Source: Primula veris
Lineage: Eukaryota > Streptophyta > Magnoliopsida > Ericales > Primulaceae
Assembly (NCBI GenBank): GCA_963682055.1
Contig: OY821746.1
Coordinates: 22,882,481-22,946,480 of the forward strand
Length of the DNA stretch: 64,000 nucleotides
Direction: 5' to 3'
Made by a program: the position numbers and the translations under genes. The notes beneath the pieces were generated by a model. The model ran no database searches and was not told the origin of the DNA. It saw nothing but the letters and a program-made list of their open reading frames with translations. This document shows positions 1 through 10,548 of this stretch, in pieces (the first letter of the stretch is position 1; each line of letters starts with the position of its first letter).

Positions 1-303
1 AATTTTTCCTAGGTACCAGTTTTGTCATACACTGGGTTTTTCGGTCTTAAGATTTTTATGTGTTTAGCACTACGAATAAACTTGACTCAAATCGACTGTA
101 TAAATACGAAGAATTCAATACGTACAAGATCGAGTGTTGTAGGTTATATATGGACAGCCTTGGTCCCTGTTCATGGGATTTATTTGGTCACCAAGTTAGA
201 GTTTTTTTCATGTAAACTCGCTCAACTCTCTATATAAACAGGCTGAAAGTTTCTTGTATACGAGACATATCAATGAATAAAATCTCTTCCGTTCTGTAAC
301 ACA
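1..303 (+). mobile_element. 3' tail and 3' LTR of a diverged Ty1/copia element
   Basis: Bases 1-134 match, in reverse orientation, the conserved 3' tail found at 24185-24317 and 31472-31604 (the stretch around TATGTGTTTAGCA and GAATTC). An LTR starting TGTTGTAGG follows at 135 and ends in ACACA near 303, about 169 bp. It contains TATATAA at about 233, where the full LTRs of this family have TATATAAAG. The rest of the element lies outside the window to the left. It is much more diverged than the two long copies. Confidence 0.7.
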
Positions 304-611
304 CTCAAAATTCTATACTTAATATTATAATATTCATAAAAGTGTTATATATTTTTTGTGCTTAAAATTATATATATATTTTACTATATTTCGATTCCAA
401 TTATAGTAAATATGAGTTTTTAAGTGTTTTAGTTCAAATAGTTAGGAACACAGCAGACAAACGGGATTGATCTACCATTTTGGATTCTATTTTCTCAAAA
501 TTTGAGCTTATAATATAAATGGAAATTCTAGACCTATGTTTTATCTTTTCAAATATATAAAATTCGAGTAATTTGGACTTGCATGAGAATATTTGTGGCT
601 ATTTTAGTAAC
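304..611. other. AT-rich stretch, no gene seen
   Basis: No coding frame, splice pattern or known repeat recognised. Confidence 0.6.
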
Positions 612-1179
612 ATGATATCAGAACATTCCAGAACAGCATATGTGTCACTTTATAGGACAATTTAGACCGACTTTTCTTGCGAATTAGGAAATATACAAAA
701 CATGAAACTTGTATATCTGTCTCTGATCGGTTCAGACATATATCCCGTGTTCCATTTCGACACATATCGAATTCTATGTGAATATTTTAGTGGACAGGTG
801 TTCTGAAATTTCCAGAACAGCATATGTGTGACCTTGTAGGAAAATTTAGACTGACTTTTCTTGCGAATTAGGAAATGTACAAAACATAAAACTTGTAGAT
901 CTATCTCTGGTAGGTTCAGACATATATCCCATGTTCCATTTGGACACATATTTAATTCTCTATGAATATTTTAGTGGACAGATGTCCTGAAATTTCCAGA
1001 ACAGCATATGTGTCACTTTGTAAGACAATTTAGACCGACTTCTCCTATAAATTAGGAAATATAAAAAAAACGAAACTTATAGATCTGTCTCTTGTCGGTT
1101 CATACATATATCATATGTTCCATTTGGACACATTGAATTCTCTATGAATCTTTTAGTAGACAGGTGTCCCAAAAAAAAT
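612..1179. repeat. 184-bp tandem repeat, about three copies
   Basis: The phrase CCAGAACAGCATATGTG recurs at 628, 812 and 996, an exact 184-bp period, and the intervening sequence is clearly related in each unit. A decayed fourth start is visible near 1180. The short open frame on the minus strand here is a product of the repeat, not a gene. Confidence 0.9.
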
Positions 1180-1223
1180 TCAGCACATTTAATGAACAAA
1201 ACACATAGTCACTTTTCCAGCAC

Positions 1224-1230
1224 TATAAAT
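1224..1230 (+). promoter_or_regulatory. candidate TATA box
   Basis: TATAAAT followed by a pyrimidine-rich CCCCTACACCTCTC leader, typical of a plant core promoter. It sits about 45 bp after the 184-bp array and about 215 bp before the gypsy LTR, so any gene it once drove has been displaced or lost. No transcript evidence. Confidence 0.35.
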
Positions 1231-1446
1231 ACCCCTACACCTCTCACACTTCAACATACTTAAAAAAAAAAAACTATAACATTATAAAGAGATTATAATA
1301 TTATATTGAGATTACAAATTTTCTTTATACTAAAACTAGTAAGTATTATAATTATAAGATATAAACACTATTATAGAAAGAGAAAGAGAAATAGAAAGAA
1401 TACTATATTTAGTGGGTAATAAACTAGTAATTTGTGTAAATGGGGG

Positions 1447-2410
1447 TGTGACGAATGTCAAGAGAGCCACAATAATACTTAAGAAAGGATAAGTGCTAGA
1501 GAAATAGCCAAGCACAGTTAACGGTTAGAGGTGGGTTCGAAACCTTAAAGTTATTATAATATTGCATTAATATCCTTTTGCGTTACATTATCGAACTTGA
1601 GGTATGTTTAAATATTATTAAACAAATGCATATAACGATTCATATCTGAAACTTAGTGGAATTTGATTTGCTTATTTGATATATCATGGCATGATAACCT
1701 CCCGGTTTGGGAGAGGTTTGTCCATCCGGGATGGGGTGCGACTTGTCTACCTAGAGTGGGGTATGACTTTTCTACGACTATGTCCACCTGTAGTGGGGTG
1801 TGACGTGTCTACCTAGAGTGATGTATGACCTTTTTCGTGATGTTTGATCCGCCTAGAGTGGGGCGTGACTTGGTACCACGTGTAATAGGATAGACCTTAC
1901 ACAACCAACTTGGGCTCAAGGACATAACACTTATGAATTATTGGTAAAATAATTATAAGCATGCATCATATTGATTATATATTTTACTCGTTATTTGTCT
2001 AACCATTTTTTTTGCAGGAAGTATGCAGTTACGATTTGTACTCACATGTTATACTTTATTATAGTCTCTTTAAGTTAGTAGTTCTACTGAGTATCTTCAA
2101 GAAAATACTCATCCCGCTGCTTATATAATTCCGTTTCAGATATCGGTAGTGACGAAGCAAATCTAGCAGGGGTCAAGGAGCGGTGACATTAAGTTTTTGA
2201 CTTATTTATGTAAGAAACACTTGTAAAATAATTTCCAAATAAAGTTTCTACTTTCTGATTTGAAATAAAGATATGTATTTCACTGTATTATTTGCAAAAA
2301 GAATGAATTATGTTTATTCGTATCCAACTTTTATTATAATTCTCTCTTTCATTAATTTAGAATAAAGTTCTGTTATCATTAATTAGAAATAAATAAAAGT
2401 GTTCCTCACA
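1447..2410 (+). mobile_element. 5' LTR of Ty3/gypsy copy 1
   Basis: Starts TGTGACGA and ends CTCACA directly before a primer-binding site, giving a 964-bp LTR. The part around 1690-1870 contains short imperfect tandem units built on GTGGGGTGTGACTTGTCTACC. Its last 400 bp (about 2010-2410) are repeated in reverse at 7614-8015. The left boundary rests on the TG start only, because no matching outer LTR or target duplication is available. Confidence 0.7.
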
Positions 2411-2413
2411 ATT

Positions 2414-2430
2414 TGGTATCAGAGCCTGGG
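2414..2430 (+). other. primer-binding site of gypsy copy 1
   Basis: TGGTATCAGAGCCTGGG lies 3 bp after the LTR end. This is the usual site complementary to initiator methionine tRNA in plant LTR retrotransposons. Confidence 0.85.
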
Positions 2431-2635
2431 TTAGAGGTCCTGTAGACTGTCTCTACTCTTGGCTAGAACTTTGGATTTACTTGCTAAGGTTACCAGATTT
2501 TTACTAGAATATTATGTTATAAAAAGTTATATGCATGTTTGTTATAAATTTTACAATACTTGGTACACTATAAGGCATAATTACATATAGATTACTTAGT
2601 TGCTGTTTATATTTTTAATAGTATTATGAAACACA

Positions 2636-2842
2636 ATGGGCAATCCTCACTGGAAGAAGAACAAGGGTCAAGACTCGCCACGAGTTGACATGGAAAGCGA
2701 GGTGAAAAATTCCATGTTGCGTTTCTTCACAAGGCATACTACTCCGACGGGTGGCACCCATTCAAAGTTGCACGAGTCTTTCATTAGGCTGAACCCTCCA
2801 ACCTTTCTTGGAAACACAACTCCGGAGGATGCGGAAGAATGA
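2636..2842 (+). pseudogene. gag N-terminal remnant, gypsy copy 1
   Basis: A 68-residue frame begins ATGGGCAATCC and reads into a gag N-terminus (motifs SKLHESFIRLNPPTFLG and TTPEDAEE) before a TGA at 2840. In this family the next residue is normally tryptophan, so TGG to TGA is the likely lesion. The inverted copy carries the same stop. Shortly downstream, at about 2860, the sequence jumps to the protease region, so most of gag and both zinc knuckles are missing. Confidence 0.8.
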
Positions 2843-2855
2843 TTGATCCATATAG

Positions 2856-5717
2856 AATCCTGGTTCTACCCATTCATTTATATCCACTACACTAGTGTCA
2901 TCAATACACCTCCCCGTAAATACCGTCAAATACGAGTTGGCAGTTACTACGCCAGTAGGAGCTTTGGTATTGACAGATGTAGTATATAAAAATTGCATCT
3001 TACAAGTTTCTGATCATGAGATGATCATTGATCTTGTTCCTCTATCCATGTCCGACTTTAATCTAATTCTTGGAATGGATTTTCTATCTCTTTATCATGC
3101 CACTCTCGATTGCTTCCGAAAGGAAGTTATCTTTCACCTCAATGATCACTCAGAAATCATTTTCCAAGATGAGCGTCAACATATTCCAAAATCTATAATA
3201 TCCGCCGTAAAGGCACGACAACTCCTCAATAAGGTATGTGACGGATACATTGCTTACATCATCGATACAGAAAAAGAAGGGTATGGAATTTCCCAGATTC
3301 CGATAGTACGTGACTTCTCAGATGTCTTCCCAGAAGAATTACCATATGAGATTCCCCAACATGATGTTGAATTCTCTATTGAGCTAGTACCAGGAACTAA
3401 CCTAATTTCCATACCACCATACCGCATGGCACCAACTGAGTTGAAGGAATTAAAAGCACAACTCCAAGAATTGTTGGATCGAGGATTTATTCGCCCAAGT
3501 GTATCCCCTTGGGGAGCTCATGTATTGTTTGTCAAAAAGAAGGACGGTACACTACTCTTGTGTATCGATTATAGACAACTGAATCAAGCCACTATCAAGA
3601 ACAAGTACCCTTTGCCTCGAGTAGATGATCTTTTCGATCAACTTCAAGGATCCCATATCTTCTCAAAGATTGACCTTAAATCTGGGTGCTACCAAATCGG
3701 CGTCAAGGAAAAGGATGTTCCCAAGATAGCCTTCCGTACTCGCTATGGTCATTACGAATTTCTAGTAATGCCATTCGGATTGACAAATACTTCAGCGATA
3801 TTCATGGATTTGATGAACAGAGTGTTTCGTCCATACCTTGACTCTTTCATCATAGTATTCATCGATGACATATTGATTTACTCAAAGGATCAAGCAGCAC
3901 ATGATCAACACATGCGAATTGCTCTACAAACCCTGCGATACCACAAATTGTATGCCAAACTCAGCAAATGTGAGTTCTGGTTAACCAAGGTGGTGTTTTT
4001 AGGTCACGTAGTTTTAGGTGGTGGAATTAGCGTCGATCCCAAGAAGGTAGAAGCAGTACTCAATTGGGAAAGGCCTACAAATGTTACAGAGATTCGCAGT
4101 TTCTTAGGATTAGCAGGTTACTATCGAAGGTTTATAAAAAACTTCTCTATAATAGCTATGCCTTTGACCCGGCTGACCCGAAAAGGAGTAAAATTTATGT
4201 GGACTGAAAATTGTGAAAGAAGCTTTCAAGAATTGAAGACTCGCTTAACAACTGCGCCAGTATTAACATTACCGTATGGGTTTGTGGGCTATGTAATATA
4301 CAATGATGCATCCCATCAAGAATTGGGATGTGTTCTCATGCAACATGGAAAAGTGATTGCCTATGCGTCGAAACAATTGAAGACTCACGAACAAAACTAT
4401 CCAACTCGTGACTTAGAATTAGCAGCAGTGATATTCACACTCAAGCAATGGCACCATTACCTCTATGGAGAATCAGTTGATATCTTCACCGACCATCAAA
4501 GTCTGAAGTACTTGTTCACCCAAAAGCAACTAAACCTATGTCAACGACGATGGATGGAACTTATCAAGGATTTTGATTGTAAAATTCATTATCACCCAGA
4601 GAAGGCGAATGTGGTAGCCGATGCTTTAAGCCGCAAATCAACAGGGCATATGCAATGTGTACATGCAAACCTACTTTACAACCTTGCCAGAAGTGGAGCT
4701 GAGATGTACATATCAAACTCTGGATCTTTAATGGCGCATTTCCATGTTCGGCCTACCTTCATTGACCATATACGAAAAGCTCAAGCTATAGACAATTCAC
4801 TTCAAAAGATTCTTAAGGAAATTAAGAGCAACGCCCACACTGACTTCCGAATACAAGATGATGGGTTGATATGCTTCAGAAATCGTGCTTGTGTACCTGC
4901 TAACAAAAATCTAAAGCAAGAACTACTAAGGGAAGCGCACGATGCACCTTACACCATGCATCCGGGGAGCACAAAGATGTACCATGACCTTCGTTTTTTG
5001 TACTGGTGGCCCGGAATGAAGAACGATATAGCCAACTATACAACCAAGTGTCTTTCTTGTCAACAGATAAAGGCAGAACGACAGAAGCCAGGTGGCTTGT
5101 TAAACCCTTTACCCATACCTGAATGGAAATGGGAGCATATCACGATGGACTTTGTGCTGGGACTACCCCGTATATCTTCTGGATACGATTCAATTTGGGT
5201 CATAGTGGATCGATTGACAAAGAGCGCTCACTTTATTGCTGTGAAGTCTACTTATACTACAGAGCAGTATGCCACCTCATACATCAAAGAAATTGTTCAA
5301 TTACATGGAGCTCCTATATCCATTGTATCTGATCGAGACCCAAAGTTCACATCTCGATTTTGGCCAAGTTTGCAAAATGCTCTCGGTACTAATCTCAAGT
5401 TTAGTACTGTTTTTCATCCTCAGACCGATGGTCAATCTGAACGTACTATACAAACCCTTAAAGATATGTTACGTGCTTGCATCATGAATTTCAAAGGAAG
5501 TTGGGATAAGATATTGCCCTTAATGGAGTTTGCCTACAATAACAGCTATCATAGTTCCATTGGTATGCCACCGTTCGAGGCTCTATATGGTAGACGATGT
5601 CGAACACCCTTATGTTGGGACGAGGTTGGTGAAAGAAAGCTAATTGGCCCTGACATGATTCGCGATACTGAAGAAAAAGTGTGTTGGTATGGAAATTGGG
5701 TTAGTTCCTGGTACTAA
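2856..5717 (+). pseudogene. Ty3/gypsy pol remnant (protease tail, RT, RNase H, integrase)
   Basis: An open frame of about 950 codons with no ATG at its head; it begins just after a TAG created at the gag deletion joint. Numbering from GTG 2895: reverse transcriptase about 175-345 with the active site FIDD at 322-325, RNase H about 430-575 including [10 protein letters not shown], and integrase about 650-900 with the H-H-C-C zinc site and the D-D-E residues (MDF, SDRDPKF, QSERT). The catalytic core has no stop, although gag is lost and the 3' end is gone. At about 5683 the frame runs into the inverted second copy, so the last dozen residues are chimeric. The PBS, gag and RT style suggest a Tekay/Del-like gypsy lineage; the lineage is an inference. 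Confidence 0.9.
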
Positions 5718-7398
5718 CTCAATAGAGAATTCAACATCATGTTGGGGAATCTCATTTAGTAATTATTCTGGGAAGACATCTGGGAAGTCATGTACTACCA
5801 GAATCTGGGAAATTCCATACCCTTCTTTTTCTGTATCGATTATGTAAGCAATGTATCTGTCACATCCCTTATTAAGGAGTTGTCATGCCTTTACGGAAAT
5901 ATTATAGATTTTGGAATATGTTGACGCTCACCTTGAAAAATGATTTCTGAGTGATCATTGAGGTGAAAGATAACTTCCTTTCGGAAGCAATCGAGAGTGG
6001 CATGATAAAGAGATAGAAATCCATTCCAAGAATTAGATCAAAGTCGGACATGGATAGATGAACAAGATTAATGATCATCTCATGATCAGAAACTTGTAAG
6101 ATGCAATTTTTATATACTACATCTGTCAATACCAAAGCTCCTATTGGCGTAGTAACTGCCAACTCGTGTTTAACGGTATTTGCGGGGAGGTGTATTGATG
6201 AAACTAGTGTAGTGGATATAAATGAATGGGTAGAACCAGGATCAATTAATGCATAAACATAATGATTATATAGGCTAATCGTACCAGTGACAACATCGGA
6301 AGCAGCATGAACATCCGAGCGATTCATATTGTAGACTCTTGCAGGTGTGCGTGCTCCAACAACTGTGCTGGTTCCTCTTCCTTGTACGTTTCCCCCGTCA
6401 AGCGTCAAAGCATCTGGCATCATTGTACATTGACGAGCCACGTGACCATCCTTTCCACATTGATAACATTTTGTGGTTGAATGAGTGCATTCACTTGCAT
6501 AATGACCCTTTCGGTTACAACGAAAACACGTCACATCCTCCCTTCTGGTGCGTTGGTCGACTTGGTTTTGACCGAATCTCTGCTTGTCATTACCTTGACG
6601 ATGTGAGTTGTTACCTCCACCATTTCTCCGTTGGAACCTAATATCATTGCCATGAGAGATACCATTGCCATGAGAGAAAAATCGGGGCCTTAAGTCTACT
6701 CGTTGTCGCTTGTTTTGGATATTGGCAAGCTCATTCTCATCTTGTTCAACCGTGTAAGCTTTATCAACTAGCTTGGGGTAAGTAATATTGTCAAGTAGAG
6801 AGAGACGGGATCGGAGAGACAGATCAAATCCCTGCAAAAATCTTTAAGACTTAGCTTCATCTGTTTTCACCAAATCTGGGGCAAAACGAGATAATGAAGT
6901 GAACATCATTTCATACTCTGCTACAGTTCTTCCATCTTGAGCAAAGTTAGTGAACTCTCTCTCCTTACGGAGACGATAAGAGATAAGGAGATAATGCTTA
7001 TGGAAAGCATCGTAAAAGTGGGTCCATGTTAAAGAAATCAGGTTAGAATTCGCTTCAAAAATTAATCGCTTTGTGCTTGCCCACCAGCTACGTGCATTCT
7101 CTTTCAACATGAAGACTCTTAGGTTAACCTTTTGATCTGGCGTCACGTCCATCACCTCGAAAATGGATTCTATATGGATCAATCATTCTTCCGCATCCTC
7201 CGGAGTTGTGTTTCCAAGAAAGGTTGGAGGGTTCAGCCTCATGAAAGACTTGTGCAACTTTGAATGGGTGCCACCCGCCGGAGTAGTATGCCTTGTGAAG
7301 AAACGCAAGATGGCATTTTCCACCTCGCTTTCCATGTCAACTCGTAGCGAGTCTGACCCTTGTTCTTCTCCCAGTGAGGATTGCCCATTGTGTTCCAT
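5683..7398 (-). pseudogene. Ty3/gypsy copy 2: gag, zinc knuckles, protease, start of RT linker
   Basis: Reading leftward from 7398: gag N-terminus, the same TGA stop as copy 1 at about 7180, then gag core (7182-6844, motif FMLKENARSWWA) and a TAA at about 6842. Next come two CCHC zinc knuckles (CFRCNRKGHYASEC and CYQCGKDGHVARQC, about 6540-6430), the aspartic protease motif [11 protein letters not shown] (about 6245-6215) and the start of the pro-RT linker, ending at about 5683. It keeps the roughly 920 bp of gag and protease that copy 1 has lost, but has no RT, RNase H or integrase. At least two stops make it non-coding as a polyprotein. Confidence 0.88.
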
Positions 7399-7593
7399 AA
7401 TACTATTAAAAATGTAAACAACAACTAAGTAATCTATATGTAATTATGCCTTATAGTGTACCAAGTATTGTAAAATTTATAACAAACACGCATATAACTT
7501 TTTATAACATAATATTCTAGTAAAAATTCGGTAAACTTAGCGAGTAAATCCAGAGTTCTAGCCAGGAGTAGAGACAGTCTACAGGACCTCTAA

Positions 7594-7610
7594 CCCAGGC
7601 TCTGATACCA
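7594..7610 (-). other. primer-binding site of gypsy copy 2
   Basis: Reverse complement of the initiator-tRNA site seen at 2414-2430, again separated from the LTR by 3 bp. Confidence 0.85.
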
Positions 7611-7613
7611 AAT

Positions 7614-8015
7614 TGTGAGGAACACTTTTATTTATTTCTAATTAATGATAACAGAACTTTATTCTAAATTAATGAAAGAGAGAATTATAATAAAAGTTGG
7701 ATACGAATAAACATAATTCATTCTTTTTGCAAATAATACAGTGAAATACATATTTTTATTTCAAACCAGAAAGTAGAAACTTTATTTGGAAATTATTTTA
7801 CAAGTGTTTCTTACATAAATAAGTCAAAAACTTAATGTCCCCGCTCCTTGACCCCTGCTAGATTTGCTTCGTCACTACCGATATCTGAAACGGAATTATA
7901 TAAGCAGCGGGATGAGTATTTTCTTGAAGATACTCAGTAGGACTACTAACTTAAAGAGACTATAATAAAGTATAACATGTGAGTACAAATCGTAACTGCA
8001 TACTTCCTGCAAACG
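7614..8015 (-). mobile_element. 5' LTR (3' portion) of gypsy copy 2
   Basis: Mirror image of 2010-2410 with few differences, beginning TGTGAGG next to the primer site. Similarity to the left LTR stops at about 8012, just before a tandem array, so either the outer LTR part differs between the copies or it was replaced. No outer LTR end was found. Confidence 0.75.
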
Positions 8016-8777
8016 ACTCATATTATTTTTTAAATGATTTAAATATAACACAGACTGTTTTTAAAATTAATTAAAATGACTCTGATTGTTTTTAAAATGA
8101 CTTCAAATGGCTTAAGACTGTTTTTAAAAGGACTCGGACTGTTTTTAAAATGACTCATATTGTTTTTTAAAATGACTCAAAATAACTCAGACTGTTTTTA
8201 AAATTACTCACATTGTTTCTAAATTACTCAGACTGTTTTTAAAATGACTGAAAATAACTCAGACTGTTTTTAAAATGACTGAAAATAACTCAGACTGTTT
8301 TTAAAATGACTGAAAATGACTCAATATGTTTTTAGAATGACTTAAAATGACTCAAAATGACTCATACTGTTTTTAAAATGACTTAAATCGACTCATACTG
8401 TGTTTAAAATGACTTAAATCGACCTATACTGTTTTTAAAATGACTTAAATCGACCCATACTGTTTTTAAAATGACTTAAATCGACCCATACTGTTGTTAA
8501 AAAGATTTAAATCGACCCATACTATTTTTAAAATGACTTAAATCGATTCATACTGGTTTTAAAATGACATAAATCGACCCATACTGTTTTTAAAATGACT
8601 TAAAACCGACTCAGACTGTTTTTAAAATGACTTAAAATCGACTCAGACTGTTTTTAAAATGACTTAAAATCGACTTGGATTGTTTTTAAAATGACTTAAA
8701 TCGACTCAGACTGTTTTTAAAATGACTTAAAATGACTCGTATTGTTTTTAAAATGAATTAAAATGACTTAGACTGTT
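8016..8777. repeat. 31/32-bp tandem array, over 20 copies
   Basis: Repeats of a unit built on CTGTTTTTAAAATGACTTAA plus AATCGACTCAGA or a close variant. Units with ATCGACCCATA and units with AATCGACTCAGA occur in separate blocks, which suggests local homogenisation. The array directly abuts the gypsy LTR similarity and may be an expanded LTR U3 region. Confidence 0.9.
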
Positions 8778-9344
8778 TTTTTTTTTTTTTTGCGTTTTTG
8801 GATTTTTCTTGATTTTAGATTTATTGGGATTTTTTTTTGATTTTTTTGGGATTTTTAAATTTTACTCGTGTTTTTTCGGGGTTTTGCCTCTTTTAATTTT
8901 TTTGTTTTTTTTTTTTCCATTTTTCCATTTTTTTTTTTACATTTTTATTGGTTAATTATGATAAATAGACCAATTATTAATTAGTTTTAGTTTCATAAAT
9001 TAATAATTAATTAAGTTATAGATGACGTAACAATACAAAATTTATGCCCAAATATATTTGTTACCTAACAAGGAAACACACAGCAATGTTCACTCGGTCA
9101 CCTCATGCATCAATTACTATTCTTTTACTATAAAACCCCAATGAACGGTCACCTCTCAGTTACCCCCACCTTTTTCTCTTTATACAAAATTTATTTTTAT
9201 TATTGCATATTTGCATGGTTTGCTTTATTTTCTTCTTGAACATATGTAATATTTGTGTCGGTGTTGGTTCACAGGTAACGTTTTACGTTTTGTCAGAAAC
9301 TAGACTCCCATAATTTACCAACCAAACTACTATGAAAATTAAAG
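8778..9344. other. T-rich spacer with a candidate TATA box
   Basis: Long T runs from 8778 to 8940. CTATAAAACCCC occurs at about 9130 after a CCTCATGCATC motif and is followed by a CT-rich leader, a plausible core promoter, but no convincing coding sequence follows on the plus strand. Confidence 0.4.
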
Positions 9345-9708
9345 TTAATTAGTCACCTCACTACTGTTGAAAGGGGGAAGTAAGTCGGCTATAAGGTAAG
9401 AATAGAACAAGCAATCTATAAAAGGGACAAAGTTAATAACTTCACCAGTTGCATCAACAATGTAGAAAAAATTTAGAAGAAAACCGAAATGATGAAGGAG
9501 AGCACTCAATATAATAATCTTTAGGTTCATCTGAAAAATAATTGAATGATTTCAATAAGAAAGAAAATAGGCTAACACTCAGGATTGGAAAAGCCAAAAA
9601 GACCTTAAGTGGCATTCGAAATTCTTTATTCTACTTACATACATGCCTCTGTAATGAAAGGAGCCCAACACTAAAGCAGCCAAGGCCAAACATGTCTTAT
9701 TATACAAC

Positions 9709-9811
9709 CTATATATATATATATATATATATAGAGAGTATTATTATTCCATCCGTCCCGATATAATTGTCTATTACGAAACTACGTGTAATTTTAACAA
9801 GGTCAAACATG

Positions 9812-9842
<31 letters not shown>
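9709..9842. repeat. (TA)n tracts flanking half a Stowaway-like MITE
   Basis: TA runs at about 9713-9732 and 9816-9842 enclose a fragment (CCATCCGTCCCGATATAATTG, then ATTACGAAACTACGTG) that matches the left arm of the element at 9858. It appears to be a truncated relative. Confidence 0.6.
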
Positions 9843-9847
<5 letters not shown>

Positions 9848-9857
9848 AAGATTATTA

Positions 9858-10090
9858 CTTCATCCGTACCTATTTAATTGTCTATTACGAAACTACGTGT
9901 AATTTTGACCGGTCAAAAACTTTTATTAAAATTGTCGGAATGAAAATTTTTAAAAGTTGGTTGTATAATTCAAATGTTAAATTTTATAATTATATTTAAA
10001 AAAATTTATTTTGACAATTTTGATATAATTTATAAGCCGATTAAAATTGTAGTTAATTTCATAATGCACAATTAAATGAGAACGGAGGGA
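9858..10090. mobile_element. Stowaway-like MITE
   Basis: The left end CTTCATCCGTACC with ATTTAATTG is mirrored at the right end by CAATTAAATGAGAACGGAGGGA. The internal sequence contains the common ACGAAACTACGTG arm. About 233 bp, AT-rich and non-coding. Confidence 0.7.
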
Positions 10091-10412
10091 GGGAGGGAGG
10101 AACCTATCATTTTACAAGTTCAACACCAGGCATATAAAAGATAAAGAAGCTTAAGACAATAAACGTAAAAGGCAACAACTTCAAACTCGCTGGGAGCACA
10201 AATAGCATTGAGAGAGTCAACTTTATTCAAAAAAGCAGTATAACTGGTCTCAGGGCCGATCTTGAATGGTCCAAGTGGACGGTTTATCACATCATAAGGG
10301 CAAATAATTAATAATTTCGGTAAAATAATAATCATTTGATCTATGTTTTTTCTAGTTATTTTTTGAATGGGCAAACTAAGTTTATCTTCATCTAAGATAC
10401 TAACCAAAAATA

Positions 10413-10548
10413 TTTATTTTGGGCCGTCTGGCTGATTTCATTGGAAAAATCAAATTTTGCAAATGAATCTAATGATACGGTTTATTTTGGGCCGTCTGGC
10501 TGATTCCATTGGAAAAATCAAATTTTACAAATGAATCTAATGATACGG
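10413..10548. repeat. 68-bp perfect-spacing tandem duplication
   Basis: Units 10413-10480 and 10481-10548 both begin TTTATTTTGGGCCGTCTGGC and differ at only two positions, so the duplication is recent. No function evident. Confidence 0.92.

Larger units (their letters stand above)
9345..10407 (-). other. unrecognised short open frames, possibly a gene remnant
   Basis: Two open frames on the minus strand (10407-10120, 95 codons; 9530-9345, 61 codons) have non-repetitive, protein-like composition. The second begins with a hydrophobic segment resembling a signal peptide or membrane anchor and ends near a possible GT donor (SSEV then GTGACT). I do not recognise either product, and Stowaway-like MITEs lie between them. 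They could be exons of a decayed gene or chance frames. Confidence 0.25.

Noticed and set aside
22..237. 71-codon open frame at the window start
   Set aside because: It lies over the copia tail and LTR and has no protein-like features.
1500..1550. tRNA- or SINE-like B box (GGTTCGAAACC)
   Set aside because: No matching A box or cloverleaf around it; it lies within the gypsy LTR.
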